A DNA stretch of 64,000 nt from Kineococcus mangrovi (GTDB taxonomy: Bacteria; Actinomycetota; Actinomycetes; Actinomycetales; Kineococcaceae), in assembly GCF_041320705.1 (NCBI RefSeq), contig NZ_JBGGTQ010000011.1, positions 1-64,000 of the forward strand, written 5' to 3'. Below the pieces are notes generated by a model, which was not told the origin of the DNA, ran no database searches, and saw only the letters and a program-made list of their open reading frames with translations. The translations under genes and the position numbers were made by a program. Positions 51,998 through 60,884 of the stretch are shown one piece after another (the stretch's first letter is position 1; every line of letters begins with the position of its first letter).

Positions 51998-53994
51998 GCC
52001 CCGACGCCGCGGGCGGCCCGCGGCGCGTGGTCGTCCTCGGCCCGGCCCACCCCGGCAAGGGCGGCATCGCGGTCCACACCACCGAGCTGGCCCGGCACCT
52101 GGCCGCCGGCGGCGACGACGTCAAGCTCGTCTCCTGGGCCAGGCTCTACCCCGGGCTGCTGTACCCCGGGGAGGTGGCCCTGCCGGACGCGGTCCCCGAG
52201 GTGCCGGAGTTCACCCCCACGCTGCGACCGCTGTCGTGGTCCTCACCGGCGTCGTGGTGGCGCACGGGGCGGCGCATCGCGCAGGCCGACCTCGTCGTCA
52301 TCGCCCACGTCGTGCCGCTGCAGGTGCCGGCCCTGCTGACGGTGCTCGCCGCGATGCGCTCGGCGCGTTCGGGTGCCCGCACCGTCGTCGTCGCGCACAA
52401 CGTCCTGCCGCACGAGCCGAACCCGGGCGACGAGCTGCTCGTGTCCCGGCTGTTCGCCGCCGTCGACGGCGTGGTCGTGCACTCCGAGGCCCAGGCCGCG
52501 CTGGCGCACACCCACGGCGCCCGCCGCGTCGTCCCGGCCGACCTGCCCCCGCACCTGCCCGGTGGCCCCAAGCTCGCCGGTGAACCCGGCTCGCGGGTGC
52601 CCCGCGACGGCGGGGTGCGGCTGCTGAGCCTGGGCGTCGTCCGCGAGTACAAGGGCCTGGACCTGCTCCTGGAGGCGCTGGACGAGGCGCACCAGCGCGG
52701 GTTCGACGCCCGGCTCACCATCGCCGGGGAGCTGTGGGGCGCCGCGGGCCGGCGCGTGCGCGAGCTGGCCACGGCGCCGGGGACGCGCGGGCACGTCGAC
52801 CTGCGCGAGGGGTACGTCCCGGCGGCCCGCATCCCCGAGCTGATGGCCACCCACGACGCCGTCGTGCTGCCCTACCGCTCCGGCACGGCCTCGCAGAACG
52901 CCCTGCTCGCCTTCGCCCACGGCCTGCCGGTGCTCGCCACCCGCGTCGGGTCCTTCCCGGCCCAGGTCCGCGACGGCGTCGACGGCGTCCTCGTCGAGCC
53001 CGGCAGCGCCGCCGCCCTGGCGCAGGGCCTCCTGAGCCTCGCCGGCGGCGGGCTGCAGGCGCTGCGGGAGAACGTCCAGGCCCCCGACCTCGACGCCCCG
53101 TGGGACGCCTACCTCGGCGCGGTCGACGAGGCCGCGCTCGGCGGGACGGCCGCCGCCCCGCCCGGGGGCAGGGCCCTCGCCGTCGCCAAGCGCGGCGCCG
53201 AGCACGCCCTGTGGGCCCGCGTCGGCGTGCAGCGCCGGGTGGGGGAGCAGCTCGCGACCCGCCGCCTGGCAGCCGCCCCCGCCGCCCGCCCGGTGCCCTC
53301 GGGCGTCCCGCGCACCGGTGTCCTGCACGACGGCGCCGAGGTCGCCGACGCGCTCGCCCAGACGAAGCGCCTGCACCTGCCCGCCCACCCGGACGCCCCG
53401 AAGAACTGGGACGCCCTCGGCGCCGTCGCGGCCGTCCTCACCCTCGCCGACGACGGCTCCCGCACCGCTCGCGTCCTGGACGCCGGGTCGGCGCGGTACT
53501 CGCCCGTCCTGCCGTGGCTGCGGCTGTACGGCCTGGGCCGCACCCGCGGCGACCTCGCCGGCATCAACCTCGAGTTCGGCGCGACCGTGCACCGCGACGG
53601 GGTGGAGTTCCGCCGCGGCGACGTCACCGACACCGGCCTGCCCGACGGCTCGCTGGACGCCGTGACCTGCATGTCCGTCATCGAGCACGGCGTCCCGATC
53701 GCCGGGTTCCTCACCGAGACCGCCCGCGTCCTGCGGCCCGGTGGGGTCCTCGCCCTGTCCACGGACTACGACTGCGACCCGCCGGACACCACGGGCGTCA
53801 CCGCCTACGGCGCCCCCGTGAAGATCTTCTCCCCGGCCGACCTGCGCGACCTCGTCGCGCTCGCGGCCCGCGTCGGTCTCGACCTCGTCGGGGAGCTGAC
53901 GGACGACGTCCTGGCCCACCCCGAGCGTCCCGTGCACTGGAAGCGGACCGGGCTGGACTACACGTTCGTGCTGCTCACCTTCGTGCGGCGCTGA
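51994..53994 (+). CDS. Fusion of GT4 glycosyltransferase and class I methyltransferase
   Basis: The protein has 666 residues. The N-terminal part (about 8-375) is a GT-B transferase: VVVLGPAHPGKGGIAVHTTE, VVAHNVLPHEPNPGD, LLSLGVVREYKGLDLLLEAL, and the donor-site HDAVVLPYRSGTASQNALLAFAHGLPVLAT. After a linker, the C-terminal part (about 420-666) is a methyltransferase: RVLDAGSARYSPVLPWLRLYG as a divergent motif I, FRRGDVTDTGLPDGSLDAVTCMSVIEHG, and ARVLRPGGVLALSTDYDCDP. One protein could thus add a sugar and methylate the product or acceptor, a chain-length control logic known from methylated polysaccharides. It lies between the DPM1-like GT2 and UPF0104 genes. Confidence 0.82.
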   Translation: MSPDAAGGPRRVVVLGPAHPGKGGIAVHTTELARHLAAGGDDVKLVSWARLYPGLLYPGEVALPDAVPEVPEFTPTLRPLSWSSPASWWRTGRRIAQADLVVIAHVVPLQVPALLTVLAAMRSARSGARTVVVAHNVLPHEPNPGDELLVSRLFAAVDGVVVHSEAQAALAHTHGARRVVPADLPPHLPGGPKLAGEPGSRVPRDGGVRLLSLGVVREYKGLDLLLEALDEAHQRGFDARLTIAGELWGAAGRRVRELATAPGTRGHVDLREGYVPAARIPELMATHDAVVLPYRSGTASQNALLAFAHGLPVLATRVGSFPAQVRDGVDGVLVEPGSAAALAQGLLSLAGGGLQALRENVQAPDLDAPWDAYLGAVDEAALGGTAAAPPGGRALAVAKRGAEHALWARVGVQRRVGEQLATRRLAAAPAARPVPSGVPRTGVLHDGAEVADALAQTKRLHLPAHPDAPKNWDALGAVAAVLTLADDGSRTARVLDAGSARYSPVLPWLRLYGLGRTRGDLAGINLEFGATVHRDGVEFRRGDVTDTGLPDGSLDAVTCMSVIEHGVPIAGFLTETARVLRPGGVLALSTDYDCDPPDTTGVTAYGAPVKIFSPADLRDLVALAARVGLDLVGELTDDVLAHPERPVHWKRTGLDYTFVLLTFVRR

Positions 53995-53997
53995 GAC

Positions 53998-54978
53998 GTG
54001 CCGTCCCGGCTCCTCCCCCGTCTGCTGGGCGTCCTGCGCTCACCCGTGCTGCGGGCGGGGTTCCTCCTCCTCGCGCTCGCCCTGGCCGCCGTGTACGTCG
54101 TGCGCGACCGGGCCGCCATCGCCGACGCGTGGTCCCGCCTCGACGCGTGGTCGGTCCTGCTCGCGCTCGTGCTGTCCCTGGCCAACGTCGCCCTCTCGGG
54201 GGCGTCGTGGCGCGCCGTGCTGGCCGACCTCGGCTCCCCGCTGCCCGTCGGCGCCGCCGCGCGCGTGTTCTTCGTCGGCCAGCTCGGCCGGTACATCCCC
54301 GGCACCGTCTTCCAGTTCGTCGCGCAGGCCGAACTGGCCCGCGACCACGGGGTCCCGCGCCGGCGCACCGGCTCGGCCCTGGCCGTCGCGCTGCTGGTGT
54401 CCATGACGACGGCGTCGCTGCTGGTCACCGGGGTGCTCCCGCTCGCGCTGCGCGGGCGCGACATCGCCGGCTGGGAGTGGACCGGCTGGCTGCGCTGGGC
54501 CACCCCGCTGCTGCTCGTCCTCCTCGTGCCGCAGGTCATCAACCCGCTGCTGCGCGTGCTGCTGCGGCTGGCGCGGCAGGAACCGCTGGAGCACCGCATC
54601 ACGCTGCGCGGCCTGCTCGCCGCCGCCGGGTGGGCGCTGGCCTCGTGGGGCGCGGTGGGGGTGCAGGTGTTCGTCCTGGCCCGCGCCGTCGGCGCCGACC
54701 GGCCGGTCGGTTCGATGCTGGCGCTCGCCGTCGGCGGGTACGCGCTGGCCTGGATGGTCGGGTTCCTCGTGGTCCTGGCCCCCGCCGGGGCCGGGGCCCG
54801 CGAACTCGTCCTGGGGGCCGTCGTGGCCCTCGCGACCGGCTCCGGGGGAGCGGCCGTCGTGGTCCTCGGCTCGCGGGTCCTGCTGACCGTCTCCGACCTG
54901 CTCCTGGCGTTCGCGGCGCTCGCCGGGCACCGTGCGGAGATCGTCGCCAAGGCCCGGGCGGCCCGTTCGCCGGAGTGA
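53998..54978 (+). CDS. UPF0104/lysylphosphatidylglycerol synthase-type membrane protein
   Basis: The protein has 326 residues and eight helices. VFFVGQLGRYIPGTVFQFVAQAELARDHGVPRRR is the hallmark loop of the UPF0104 group (related to the MprF flippase half), and VLAPAGAGARELVLGAVVALATG is the second conserved block. The aminoacyl-transferase domain of true MprF is absent, so lipid or glycolipid translocation is the likelier role. It starts three bases after the GT4-methyltransferase stop; the three genes probably make and move one glycolipid. Confidence 0.82.
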   Translation: MPSRLLPRLLGVLRSPVLRAGFLLLALALAAVYVVRDRAAIADAWSRLDAWSVLLALVLSLANVALSGASWRAVLADLGSPLPVGAAARVFFVGQLGRYIPGTVFQFVAQAELARDHGVPRRRTGSALAVALLVSMTTASLLVTGVLPLALRGRDIAGWEWTGWLRWATPLLLVLLVPQVINPLLRVLLRLARQEPLEHRITLRGLLAAAGWALASWGAVGVQVFVLARAVGADRPVGSMLALAVGGYALAWMVGFLVVLAPAGAGARELVLGAVVALATGSGGAAVVVLGSRVLLTVSDLLLAFAALAGHRAEIVAKARAARSPE

Positions 54979-55084
54979 TCCAGCAGGTGTCGATCTGGTC
55001 ACGAAGGGCACGGTGGCCCGGTTTGGATTGGTCATCGGGCGCACTTCTCGGCAGGGTGAGCCGCCGGCACGCGTCCTGACCCCG

Positions 55085-55098
55085 ACTTCCTGGGAAGT
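55085..55098 (+). promoter_or_regulatory. Palindrome overlapping the ribosome binding site of the peptide-importer operon
   Basis: ACTTCCTGGGAAGT is perfectly self-complementary. Its right half supplies the GGGAAG Shine-Dalgarno sequence for ATG 55107. As RNA it folds into a five-pair stem with a four-base loop hiding that site; as DNA it could be an operator. Confidence 0.5.
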
Positions 55099-55106
55099 GA
55101 TCGAGC

Positions 55107-56636
55107 ATGCGCCGCAGATCAGTCCTCGCCACCCTGGCCGCCTCCCCGCTCGTCGTGGCGGGGTGCAGCGCCGGCGAGCAGGTCGACACCGGGGACGGCG
55201 ACTCCGGCGGGGGTGCCGGCAGCGCGTTCGTCGCCGCCATCAGCGCCCAGCCCGACCAGCTCGACCCGCACAAGACGACCGCCTACCCGGCGTTCCAGGT
55301 GCTGGAGAACGTCTACGACACCCTCGTGGTGCCCAGCCCCGACGACCTGTCGATGCAGCCGTCGCTGGCCACGGACTGGGAGACCAGCGACGACGAGCTG
55401 ACCTGGACGTTCACCCTCGTCGAGGGCGCCACCTTCCACGACGGGACCCCGTTCACGGCTGAAGACGTCGTGTTCTCCTACCGCCGCATCATCGACCAGC
55501 AGCTCGCCAACTCGGCGCGCTTCGCGACGGTCGCGGACATCTCCGCGCCGGACGAGTCCACCGTCGTCATGACCCTCACCCGGCCGACCCCGAACCTGCT
55601 CTCGCGCATCGGCGCGTTCAAGGGCATGGCCATCGTGTCCAAGGACGTCGACGAGTCCACGCTGACGACGCAGGCCAACGGGACGGGGCCGTTCTCGCTG
55701 CAGGGGTCCTCGGCCAGCGAGATCTCGCTGAGCCGGTTCGACGACTACTGGGGGGACGCCCCGCAGATCGGCGGCGTCACGTTCCGGTTCCTGCCCGAAC
55801 CGGCTGCGGCGCTGACGGCGCTGACGACTGACCAGGTGCAGTGGACCGACAACGTCCCCCCGCAGCGCGTCGCCACCCTCGACGACGACGAGTCGGTGGA
55901 ACTCGGTCAGGTCCCTAGCGTCGACTACTGGTACCTGGCGATGAACTGCGCCAAGGCGCCGTTCGACGACGTGGCCGTGCGCCGCGCCGTCGCGTTCGCC
56001 GTGGACCGCCCGGCCGTCACCGAGGCCGCGAAGTTCGACACCGCCCGGCCCAACCAGACCGCCATCCCCGAGGGCAGCGAGTGGTACTACGACTACGCGC
56101 CCTTCGAGACCGACGTCGACCAGGCGCGGTCGCTGCTGCAGCAGGCAGGGGTGCAGACGCCGCTGACGATGGGCCTCATGGTCACCTCGGAGTACCCCGA
56201 GACCGTGACCGCCGCGCAGGTCCTGGCCAGCCAGCTCGAACCCCTCGGCATCACCGTGGACATCCAGACCGAGGACTTCGCGACCTGGCTGGACCGGCAG
56301 GGCCGCGGCGACTTCGACGCGTTCATGCTCGGCTGGCTGGGGAACATCGACCCGGCGGACTTCTACGAGGAGCAGCACCGCACCGACGGGCCGAACAACT
56401 ACCAGAAGTACTCCAACCCCGTCACCGACGACCTGCTCGACCGGGCGGCCGTCGAACCGGACCAGGGTACGCGCAAGTCGCTGTACGACCAGGCGGCCAA
56501 GCAGATCGTGGACGACGTCTCCTACCTCTACCTCTACAACCCCGACGCCGTGCAGGTGTGGGAGCAGGGGATCACCGGGTACGAGGTGCGGGCCGACAAG
56601 GCGGTGAACTTCGACACGGTGGTCCTGCCGTCGTGA
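55107..56636 (+). CDS. Peptide-type ABC transporter substrate-binding lipoprotein (SBP family 5)
   Basis: The protein has 509 residues. A lipoprotein signal with basic start MRRRSVLATLAASPLVVAGC and lipobox VAGC at 17-20 is followed by a Gly/Asp-rich linker. The SBP_bac_5 fold shows AQPDQLDPHKTTAYPAFQVLENVYDTLV, FTLVEGATFHDGTPFTAEDVVFSYRRI, LNCAKAPFDDVAVRRAVAFAVDR (as MNCAK...), and the late DFDAFMLGWLGNIDPADFYEEQH. It delivers dipeptides, oligopeptides or other cationic solutes to the permeases encoded downstream. It starts the five-gene operon. Confidence 0.92.
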   Translation: MRRRSVLATLAASPLVVAGCSAGEQVDTGDGDSGGGAGSAFVAAISAQPDQLDPHKTTAYPAFQVLENVYDTLVVPSPDDLSMQPSLATDWETSDDELTWTFTLVEGATFHDGTPFTAEDVVFSYRRIIDQQLANSARFATVADISAPDESTVVMTLTRPTPNLLSRIGAFKGMAIVSKDVDESTLTTQANGTGPFSLQGSSASEISLSRFDDYWGDAPQIGGVTFRFLPEPAAALTALTTDQVQWTDNVPPQRVATLDDDESVELGQVPSVDYWYLAMNCAKAPFDDVAVRRAVAFAVDRPAVTEAAKFDTARPNQTAIPEGSEWYYDYAPFETDVDQARSLLQQAGVQTPLTMGLMVTSEYPETVTAAQVLASQLEPLGITVDIQTEDFATWLDRQGRGDFDAFMLGWLGNIDPADFYEEQHRTDGPNNYQKYSNPVTDDLLDRAAVEPDQGTRKSLYDQAAKQIVDDVSYLYLYNPDAVQVWEQGITGYEVRADKAVNFDTVVLPS

Positions 56637-57574
56637 CGGGTTTCGCCCTCCGGCGGACGCTGCAGGCGCTCGTCGTCCTCGTCGGCGTGAGCGTCGCGGC
56701 GTTCGCCCTCGTGCACCTCGTGCCGGGCGACCCCGTCCGGCTGGCGCTGGGGACCCGGTTCGACCAGGCCACCTACGACGCGCTGCGCGAACGGGCTGGC
56801 CTGGACCAGCCGCTGATCACCCAGTTCTTCACCTGGTTCGGCGGAGCCGTCACCGGCGACCTCGGCGTCAGCTTCCGCTCCGGTGACCCCGTCACCCTGC
56901 TCATCCTGGAACGGTTGCCCGCCACGGTGTCCCTGGCCGCGGCCTCGATCCTCGTGGCCCTGCTCATCGCCGTCCCGCTCGGGACGGCCTCGGCGCTGCG
57001 ACCCCGGTCGGTCCTCGACGGGGCCGGCACGGTGCTGTCCCAGATCGGCATCTCGGTGCCGGAGTTCTGGATGGGCATCATGCTCATCCTCGTGTTCGCC
57101 GGGACCCTGGGCTGGTTCCCGGCCGGGGGGTACGTCCCGCTGAGCGAGGACCCCGCCGGCTGGTTGCGCTCGCTCGTCCTGCCGGCCGTGACGACCGGGC
57201 TGGTCTCGGGCAGCGTCCTGACGCGCTTCACCCGGTCCAGCGTCCTGGAGGCGCTGTCGGCCGAGCACGTGCGCACCGCCCGGGCCAAGGGGCTCGGGGC
57301 CCGCGCCGTCCTGAACTGGCACGTCCTGCGCAACGCGCTGCTGCCCCTGGTCACCGTCACGGGCGTGCAGCTGGCCTACCTGCTGTCGGGCGTCGTCGTG
57401 GTGGAGATCGTGTTCGCCTGGCCGGGCCTGGGGCAGCTCGCCCTGCAGTCGGTGCAGTCGCGGGACTACCCCGTGCTGCAGGGGGCCGTCCTGCTGTTCG
57501 CGCTCGTGTTCCTCGTCCTGAACCTGGTGGTGGACCTGCTGTACTCCAAGCTCGACCCGAGGATCAGCGCGTGA
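56633..57574 (+). CDS. Peptide-type ABC transporter permease (DppB-like)
   Basis: The protein has 313 residues and six helices. It opens with ALRRTLQALVVLVGVSVAAFALVHLVPGDPVRLALG, the DppB/OppB start with its PGDP loop. The EAA loop with coupling helix is EHVRTARAKGLGARAVLNWHVLRNALLPLVT, contacting the ATPases. The last loop VVVEIVFAWPGLGQLALQSVQSRDYPVLQG is diagnostic of the B subunit. The GTG overlaps the binding-protein stop by four bases. Confidence 0.93.
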   Translation: MTGFALRRTLQALVVLVGVSVAAFALVHLVPGDPVRLALGTRFDQATYDALRERAGLDQPLITQFFTWFGGAVTGDLGVSFRSGDPVTLLILERLPATVSLAAASILVALLIAVPLGTASALRPRSVLDGAGTVLSQIGISVPEFWMGIMLILVFAGTLGWFPAGGYVPLSEDPAGWLRSLVLPAVTTGLVSGSVLTRFTRSSVLEALSAEHVRTARAKGLGARAVLNWHVLRNALLPLVTVTGVQLAYLLSGVVVVEIVFAWPGLGQLALQSVQSRDYPVLQGAVLLFALVFLVLNLVVDLLYSKLDPRISA

Positions 57575-58524
57575 GCGCCGCGACCGGTGCGCCGGGTGCC
57601 GCCCCGGGCGCCGCGGTGGCGGGCCCGCGCCGGCGGCCGTCCCTGGCGGGCCTGCGGCTGCTGCTGTCCTCCCCGCCGTCCGCGGCCGCCGCGGTGGTGC
57701 TCGTCGTGGTGGTTCTGGTGGCCCTGTTCGACGACCAGATCGCCCCCGCGGGGGCCAACGACGTCGACGTGGCCCAGCGGTTGCAGCCGCCGGGCCCGGG
57801 GCACTGGTTCGGCACCGACGACCTCGGCCGCGACGTGCTGTCCCGGGTCGTGCTGGGGGCGAAGGTCTCCTTGCAGGTCGGGGCCGTCGCGGTGGGGTTC
57901 TCCCTCGTCGCCGGGGTCCTCGTCGGGTTGTTCGCCGGTTTCTACGGCCGCTGGGTCGACACCGTCCTCATGCGCCTCATGGACGTGCTGTTCGCGTTCC
58001 CGGCGATCCTGCTGGCCATCGCCGTCATCGCGGTCCTCGGGCCGGGGACGACGAACGCGATGATCGCCATCGGCATCACCTACACCCCGGTGTTCGCCCG
58101 GGTGACGCGCTCGGCGGTGCTGGGGGTGCGCGAGACGGTGTACGTGCGGGCGTCGCGGTCCGTGGGCGCCCCGGACCTGCGGCTGCTGTTCCGGCACGTG
58201 CTGCCGAACGCGGCCCCGCCCGTCATCGTGCAGACCTCGGTCAGCCTGGCGTTCGCCGTCCTCGCCGAGGCCGCCCTGTCCTTCGTGGGGCTGGGGACGC
58301 AGCCGCCGGACCCGAGCTGGGGCCGGATGCTGTCCGAGGGCCGCGGGTACATCGACCTCGCCTGGTGGATCGCGGTGTTCCCCGGCCTGGCCATCGTCCT
58401 GCTCGTCCTGTCGTTCAACCTGCTCGGCGACGGGTTGCGCGACGTGCTGGACCCGCAGCAGCGCAGCGCCTTGCAGGCCGGGAGGCGCACGTTCGGCGGT
58501 CGCCGCGGGAGGGGGTCGCGATGA
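57571..58524 (+). CDS. Peptide-type ABC transporter permease (DppC-like)
   Basis: The protein has 317 residues with an Ala/Gly/Pro-rich cytoplasmic head, then six helices. The DppC signatures are PGPGHWFGTDDLGRDVLSRVVLGAKVSL, the EAA loop RETVYVRASRSVGAPDLRLLFRHVLPNAAPPVIV, and LAEAALSFVGLGTQPPDPSWGRMLSEGR. It pairs with the DppB-like subunit to form the channel. Start and stop both overlap the neighbours by four bases. Confidence 0.93.
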   Translation: MSAATGAPGAAPGAAVAGPRRRPSLAGLRLLLSSPPSAAAAVVLVVVVLVALFDDQIAPAGANDVDVAQRLQPPGPGHWFGTDDLGRDVLSRVVLGAKVSLQVGAVAVGFSLVAGVLVGLFAGFYGRWVDTVLMRLMDVLFAFPAILLAIAVIAVLGPGTTNAMIAIGITYTPVFARVTRSAVLGVRETVYVRASRSVGAPDLRLLFRHVLPNAAPPVIVQTSVSLAFAVLAEAALSFVGLGTQPPDPSWGRMLSEGRGYIDLAWWIAVFPGLAIVLLVLSFNLLGDGLRDVLDPQQRSALQAGRRTFGGRRGRGSR

Positions 58525-59498
58525 GCGTCCTGGAGGTCCGCGACCTGCGGGTCGAGCTGGACACCCCGCGCGGGGTGGCGCACGTCGTGAACGGCCTGGA
58601 CTACACCGTCGACGCCGGTGAGACCGTCGCGATCGTGGGGGAGTCCGGCAGCGGCAAGAGCGTGTCCGTCATGGCGCTGCTCGGGTTGCTGCCCGGGCAC
58701 GCCCGGGTCACCGGGTCGGCCCGGTTCGAGGACCGCGAACTCCTCGGGGCGAGCGAGGCCGAGTTGCGCACCGTGCGCGGCAACGGCATCGGGATGGTGT
58801 TCCAGGACCCGATGACGTCGCTGAACCCCGTCCTGACCATCGGCCGCCAGGTGGGGGAGGGGTTGCTCGCGCACCGGCTCGTGACCTCGAAGAAGGCCGC
58901 GCGCGAACGGTCCGCCGAACTCCTCGCCGACGTCGGGCTGCCCGATCCGCGCGGCGTCCTGGACCGGTACCCGCACCAGTTGTCCGGCGGGATGCGCCAG
59001 CGCGTCGTCATCGCGATCGCCCTGGCCGGGAACCCGCGGCTGCTCGTCGCCGACGAGGCGACCACCGCCCTCGACGTCACGGTCCAGGCGCAGATCCTCG
59101 ACCTCGTCGCCCGGCTGCAGGACGAGCACGGGACCGGCGTCGTGTGGATCACCCACGACCTCGGCGTGGTGGCCGGCACCGCCGACCGGGTGCTCGTCAT
59201 GTACGGCGGGCGGTGCGTCGAGGACGGGTCGGTCGACGACGTGTTCGACGACCCCACCCACCCCTACACCCGCGGTCTGCTGGGTTCGCTGCCGTCGCTG
59301 GAGTCGGCGGGGGAGGACCTCGTCGCGATCCCGGGGACCCCGCCACCGCCGACGGACCTGCCGCCCGGGTGCGTGTTCCACCCGCGCTGCCCCGTCCGCG
59401 GGGACGCCCGGTGCGCCACCGAGCAACCGCCGTTGACGCCCGTCGGGGGTTCCGACAGCCACCGGGCGGCCACGTTCTACGGGCTGGAGGGGCGATGA
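58521..59498 (+). CDS. Peptide-type ABC transporter ATPase (DppD-like)
   Basis: The protein has 325 residues. Walker [11 protein letters not shown]-loop [19 protein letters not shown], signature [16 protein letters not shown], Walker [13 protein letters not shown] and H-loop ITHDLGVV are all intact. The C-terminal oligopeptide_HPY extension ends [17 protein letters not shown], with the cysteines that bind an iron-sulfur cluster in some relatives. It drives the importer together with the DppF-like ATPase. Confidence 0.93.
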   Translation: MSVLEVRDLRVELDTPRGVAHVVNGLDYTVDAGETVAIVGESGSGKSVSVMALLGLLPGHARVTGSARFEDRELLGASEAELRTVRGNGIGMVFQDPMTSLNPVLTIGRQVGEGLLAHRLVTSKKAARERSAELLADVGLPDPRGVLDRYPHQLSGGMRQRVVIAIALAGNPRLLVADEATTALDVTVQAQILDLVARLQDEHGTGVVWITHDLGVVAGTADRVLVMYGGRCVEDGSVDDVFDDPTHPYTRGLLGSLPSLESAGEDLVAIPGTPPPPTDLPPGCVFHPRCPVRGDARCATEQPPLTPVGGSDSHRAATFYGLEGR

Positions 59499-60568
59499 CG
59501 ACCGACACGACGACCGGCACGACGAGCGACGTGCTGGTGCGGGCCCGGGACCTGCAGGTGCACTTCCCCGTGCGGTCCACGGGGGTGCGGCGCCGGACGA
59601 CCGGGGCCGTGCGCGCCGTCGACGGCGTCGACCTGGACGTGTTCCGGGGCGAGACGCTGGGACTGGTGGGGGAGTCCGGGTGCGGGAAGTCCACCCTCGG
59701 CAACGCGCTGCTGCGGCTGGTGGAACCCACGGGCGGTTCGGTGGAGTTCGACGGCACCGACGTCACGGGGTTGTCCTCACGGGACCTGCGCGCGCTGCGC
59801 CGCCGGGCCGTCATGGTGTTCCAGGACCCGTACGCGAGCCTGGACCCGCGCACGACGGTGGGGCAGACGATCGCCGAGCCGTTGCAGGTGCACGGCCTGC
59901 ACCGGGGGGCCGGTGCCCGCGCCGCCCGCGTCGCCGAGCTCCTCGACCTCGTCGGGCTGGACCCGTCGGTCGCCTCGCGCTACCCCCACGAGTTCTCCGG
60001 CGGCCAGCGCCAGCGCGTCGGCATCGCCCGCGCCCTGGCCGGCGAACCCGACTTCGTCGTGTGCGACGAGGCGATCGCCTCCCTCGACGTCAGCGTGCAG
60101 GCGCAGGTCCTGAACCTCCTGCGCTCGCTGCAGCGCGAGCTGGGCCTGACGCTGCTGTTCGTCTCGCACGACCTGGCGGCCGTGCGGCACCTGGCGGACC
60201 GGATCGCGGTCATGTACCTGGGGCGGGTCGTCGAGGTCGCCTCCGCGGCCGACCTCGCCGCCGACCCGCAGCACCCCTACACCCGGGCCCTGCTGTCCGC
60301 GGTGCCCGTGCCGTCCCCGGCGCGCGAGCGGCGGCGCGAGCGGATCGTGCTGTCCGGCGACGTGCCCTCGGCGGCGCGCGTGCCGTCGGGGTGCCGGTTC
60401 CGGACGCGGTGCCCGCAGGCGTTCGAGCCGTGCGACAGCGTCGACCCGGCGCTGCAGGGTGTGGGTGGGAACGGCCACGTCGGGGACGGCCACGTCGGGG
60501 ACGGCCACGTCGGGGACGGCCACGTCGCGGCCTGCCACCTGCACGGCCTGGTGCCCGCCGGCGACTGA
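59495..60568 (+). CDS. Peptide-type ABC transporter ATPase (DppF-like) with His-rich tail
   Basis: The protein has 357 residues. Walker [11 protein letters not shown]-loop [19 protein letters not shown], signature [16 protein letters not shown], Walker [13 protein letters not shown] and H-loop VSHDLAAV are complete. The oligopeptide_HPY region ([17 protein letters not shown]) follows. The C-terminus carries a tandem repeat [18 protein letters not shown] before [12 protein letters not shown], six histidines and a cysteine within 30 residues. The family lacks this, so it is a local expansion that might bind metal. It is the last gene of the operon. Confidence 0.92.
   Translation: MTTDTTTGTTSDVLVRARDLQVHFPVRSTGVRRRTTGAVRAVDGVDLDVFRGETLGLVGESGCGKSTLGNALLRLVEPTGGSVEFDGTDVTGLSSRDLRALRRRAVMVFQDPYASLDPRTTVGQTIAEPLQVHGLHRGAGARAARVAELLDLVGLDPSVASRYPHEFSGGQRQRVGIARALAGEPDFVVCDEAIASLDVSVQAQVLNLLRSLQRELGLTLLFVSHDLAAVRHLADRIAVMYLGRVVEVASAADLAADPQHPYTRALLSAVPVPSPARERRRERIVLSGDVPSAARVPSGCRFRTRCPQAFEPCDSVDPALQGVGGNGHVGDGHVGDGHVGDGHVAACHLHGLVPAGD
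60473..60527 (+). repeat. 15-base in-frame tandem repeat in the DppF-like gene
   Basis: The unit GGCCACGTCGGGGAC occurs three times exactly (60473-60517) plus a partial fourth copy. It encodes GHVGD repeats at the C-terminus. Copy number can change without a frameshift. Confidence 0.9.
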
Positions 60569-60623
60569 GGCGCACCTCGCTGCCACGGCGTGCCCCCGGG
60601 GTCGGGCGCACCGCCGGGGTTCC

Positions 60624-60674
60624 GCCTCGTTGCCTCCTCGGGGTTGATGATCGGCCCCGGGGAGGCAACGAGGC
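60624..60674 (+). terminator. Strong hairpin terminator after the peptide-importer operon
   Basis: Arms 60624-60643 and 60655-60674 pair over 20 bases with a single G-T pair, enclosing an 11-base loop. The stem is 56 bases past the DppF-like stop. No U tract follows, as is common in GC-rich actinobacteria. Confidence 0.75.
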
Positions 60675-60704
60675 CACCCACGCTCCTCCGCAGCGAGGCC
60701 GCGA

Positions 60705-60884
60705 TGGCCCGACGCGGTCGTCGTGGGGTACGCCGTCGGTCCCGCCGTGCTGGCCAGCCCCGTGCTGTCCGCCCTCGGCTACGTCCCGGTGGTCGCCCTC
60801 GTCCTGGCCGGGTCCTCCCTGGCCACCCGGCCGCCCGCGCGGCGACCGGAACCGGTGGCCCCGGCGCTTACCGTGGAGGCGTGA
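60705..60884 (+). pseudogene. Remnant of an MFS transporter C-terminus
   Basis: The frame reads WPDAVVVGYAVGPAVLASPV then LSALGYVPVVALVLAGSSLA and TRPPARRPEP before TGA 60882-60884. This looks like the last loop, last hydrophobic helix and charged tail of a major facilitator protein, but there is no start codon or upstream helix: the frame loses sense before 60700, about 30 bases past the hairpin. The stop overlaps the glycosylase GTG by four bases, as expected if a complete transporter gene once preceded it. A short unknown membrane peptide starting at GTG 60723 is the alternative. Confidence 0.4.
60869..60874 (+). promoter_or_regulatory. Putative leaderless -10 box (TACCGT)
   Basis: TACCGT lies six bases before GTG 60881 of the glycosylase gene, inside the MFS remnant. 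A GGAGG sequence is present but only one base from the start, too close to serve as a normal ribosome binding site. Confidence 0.5.
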
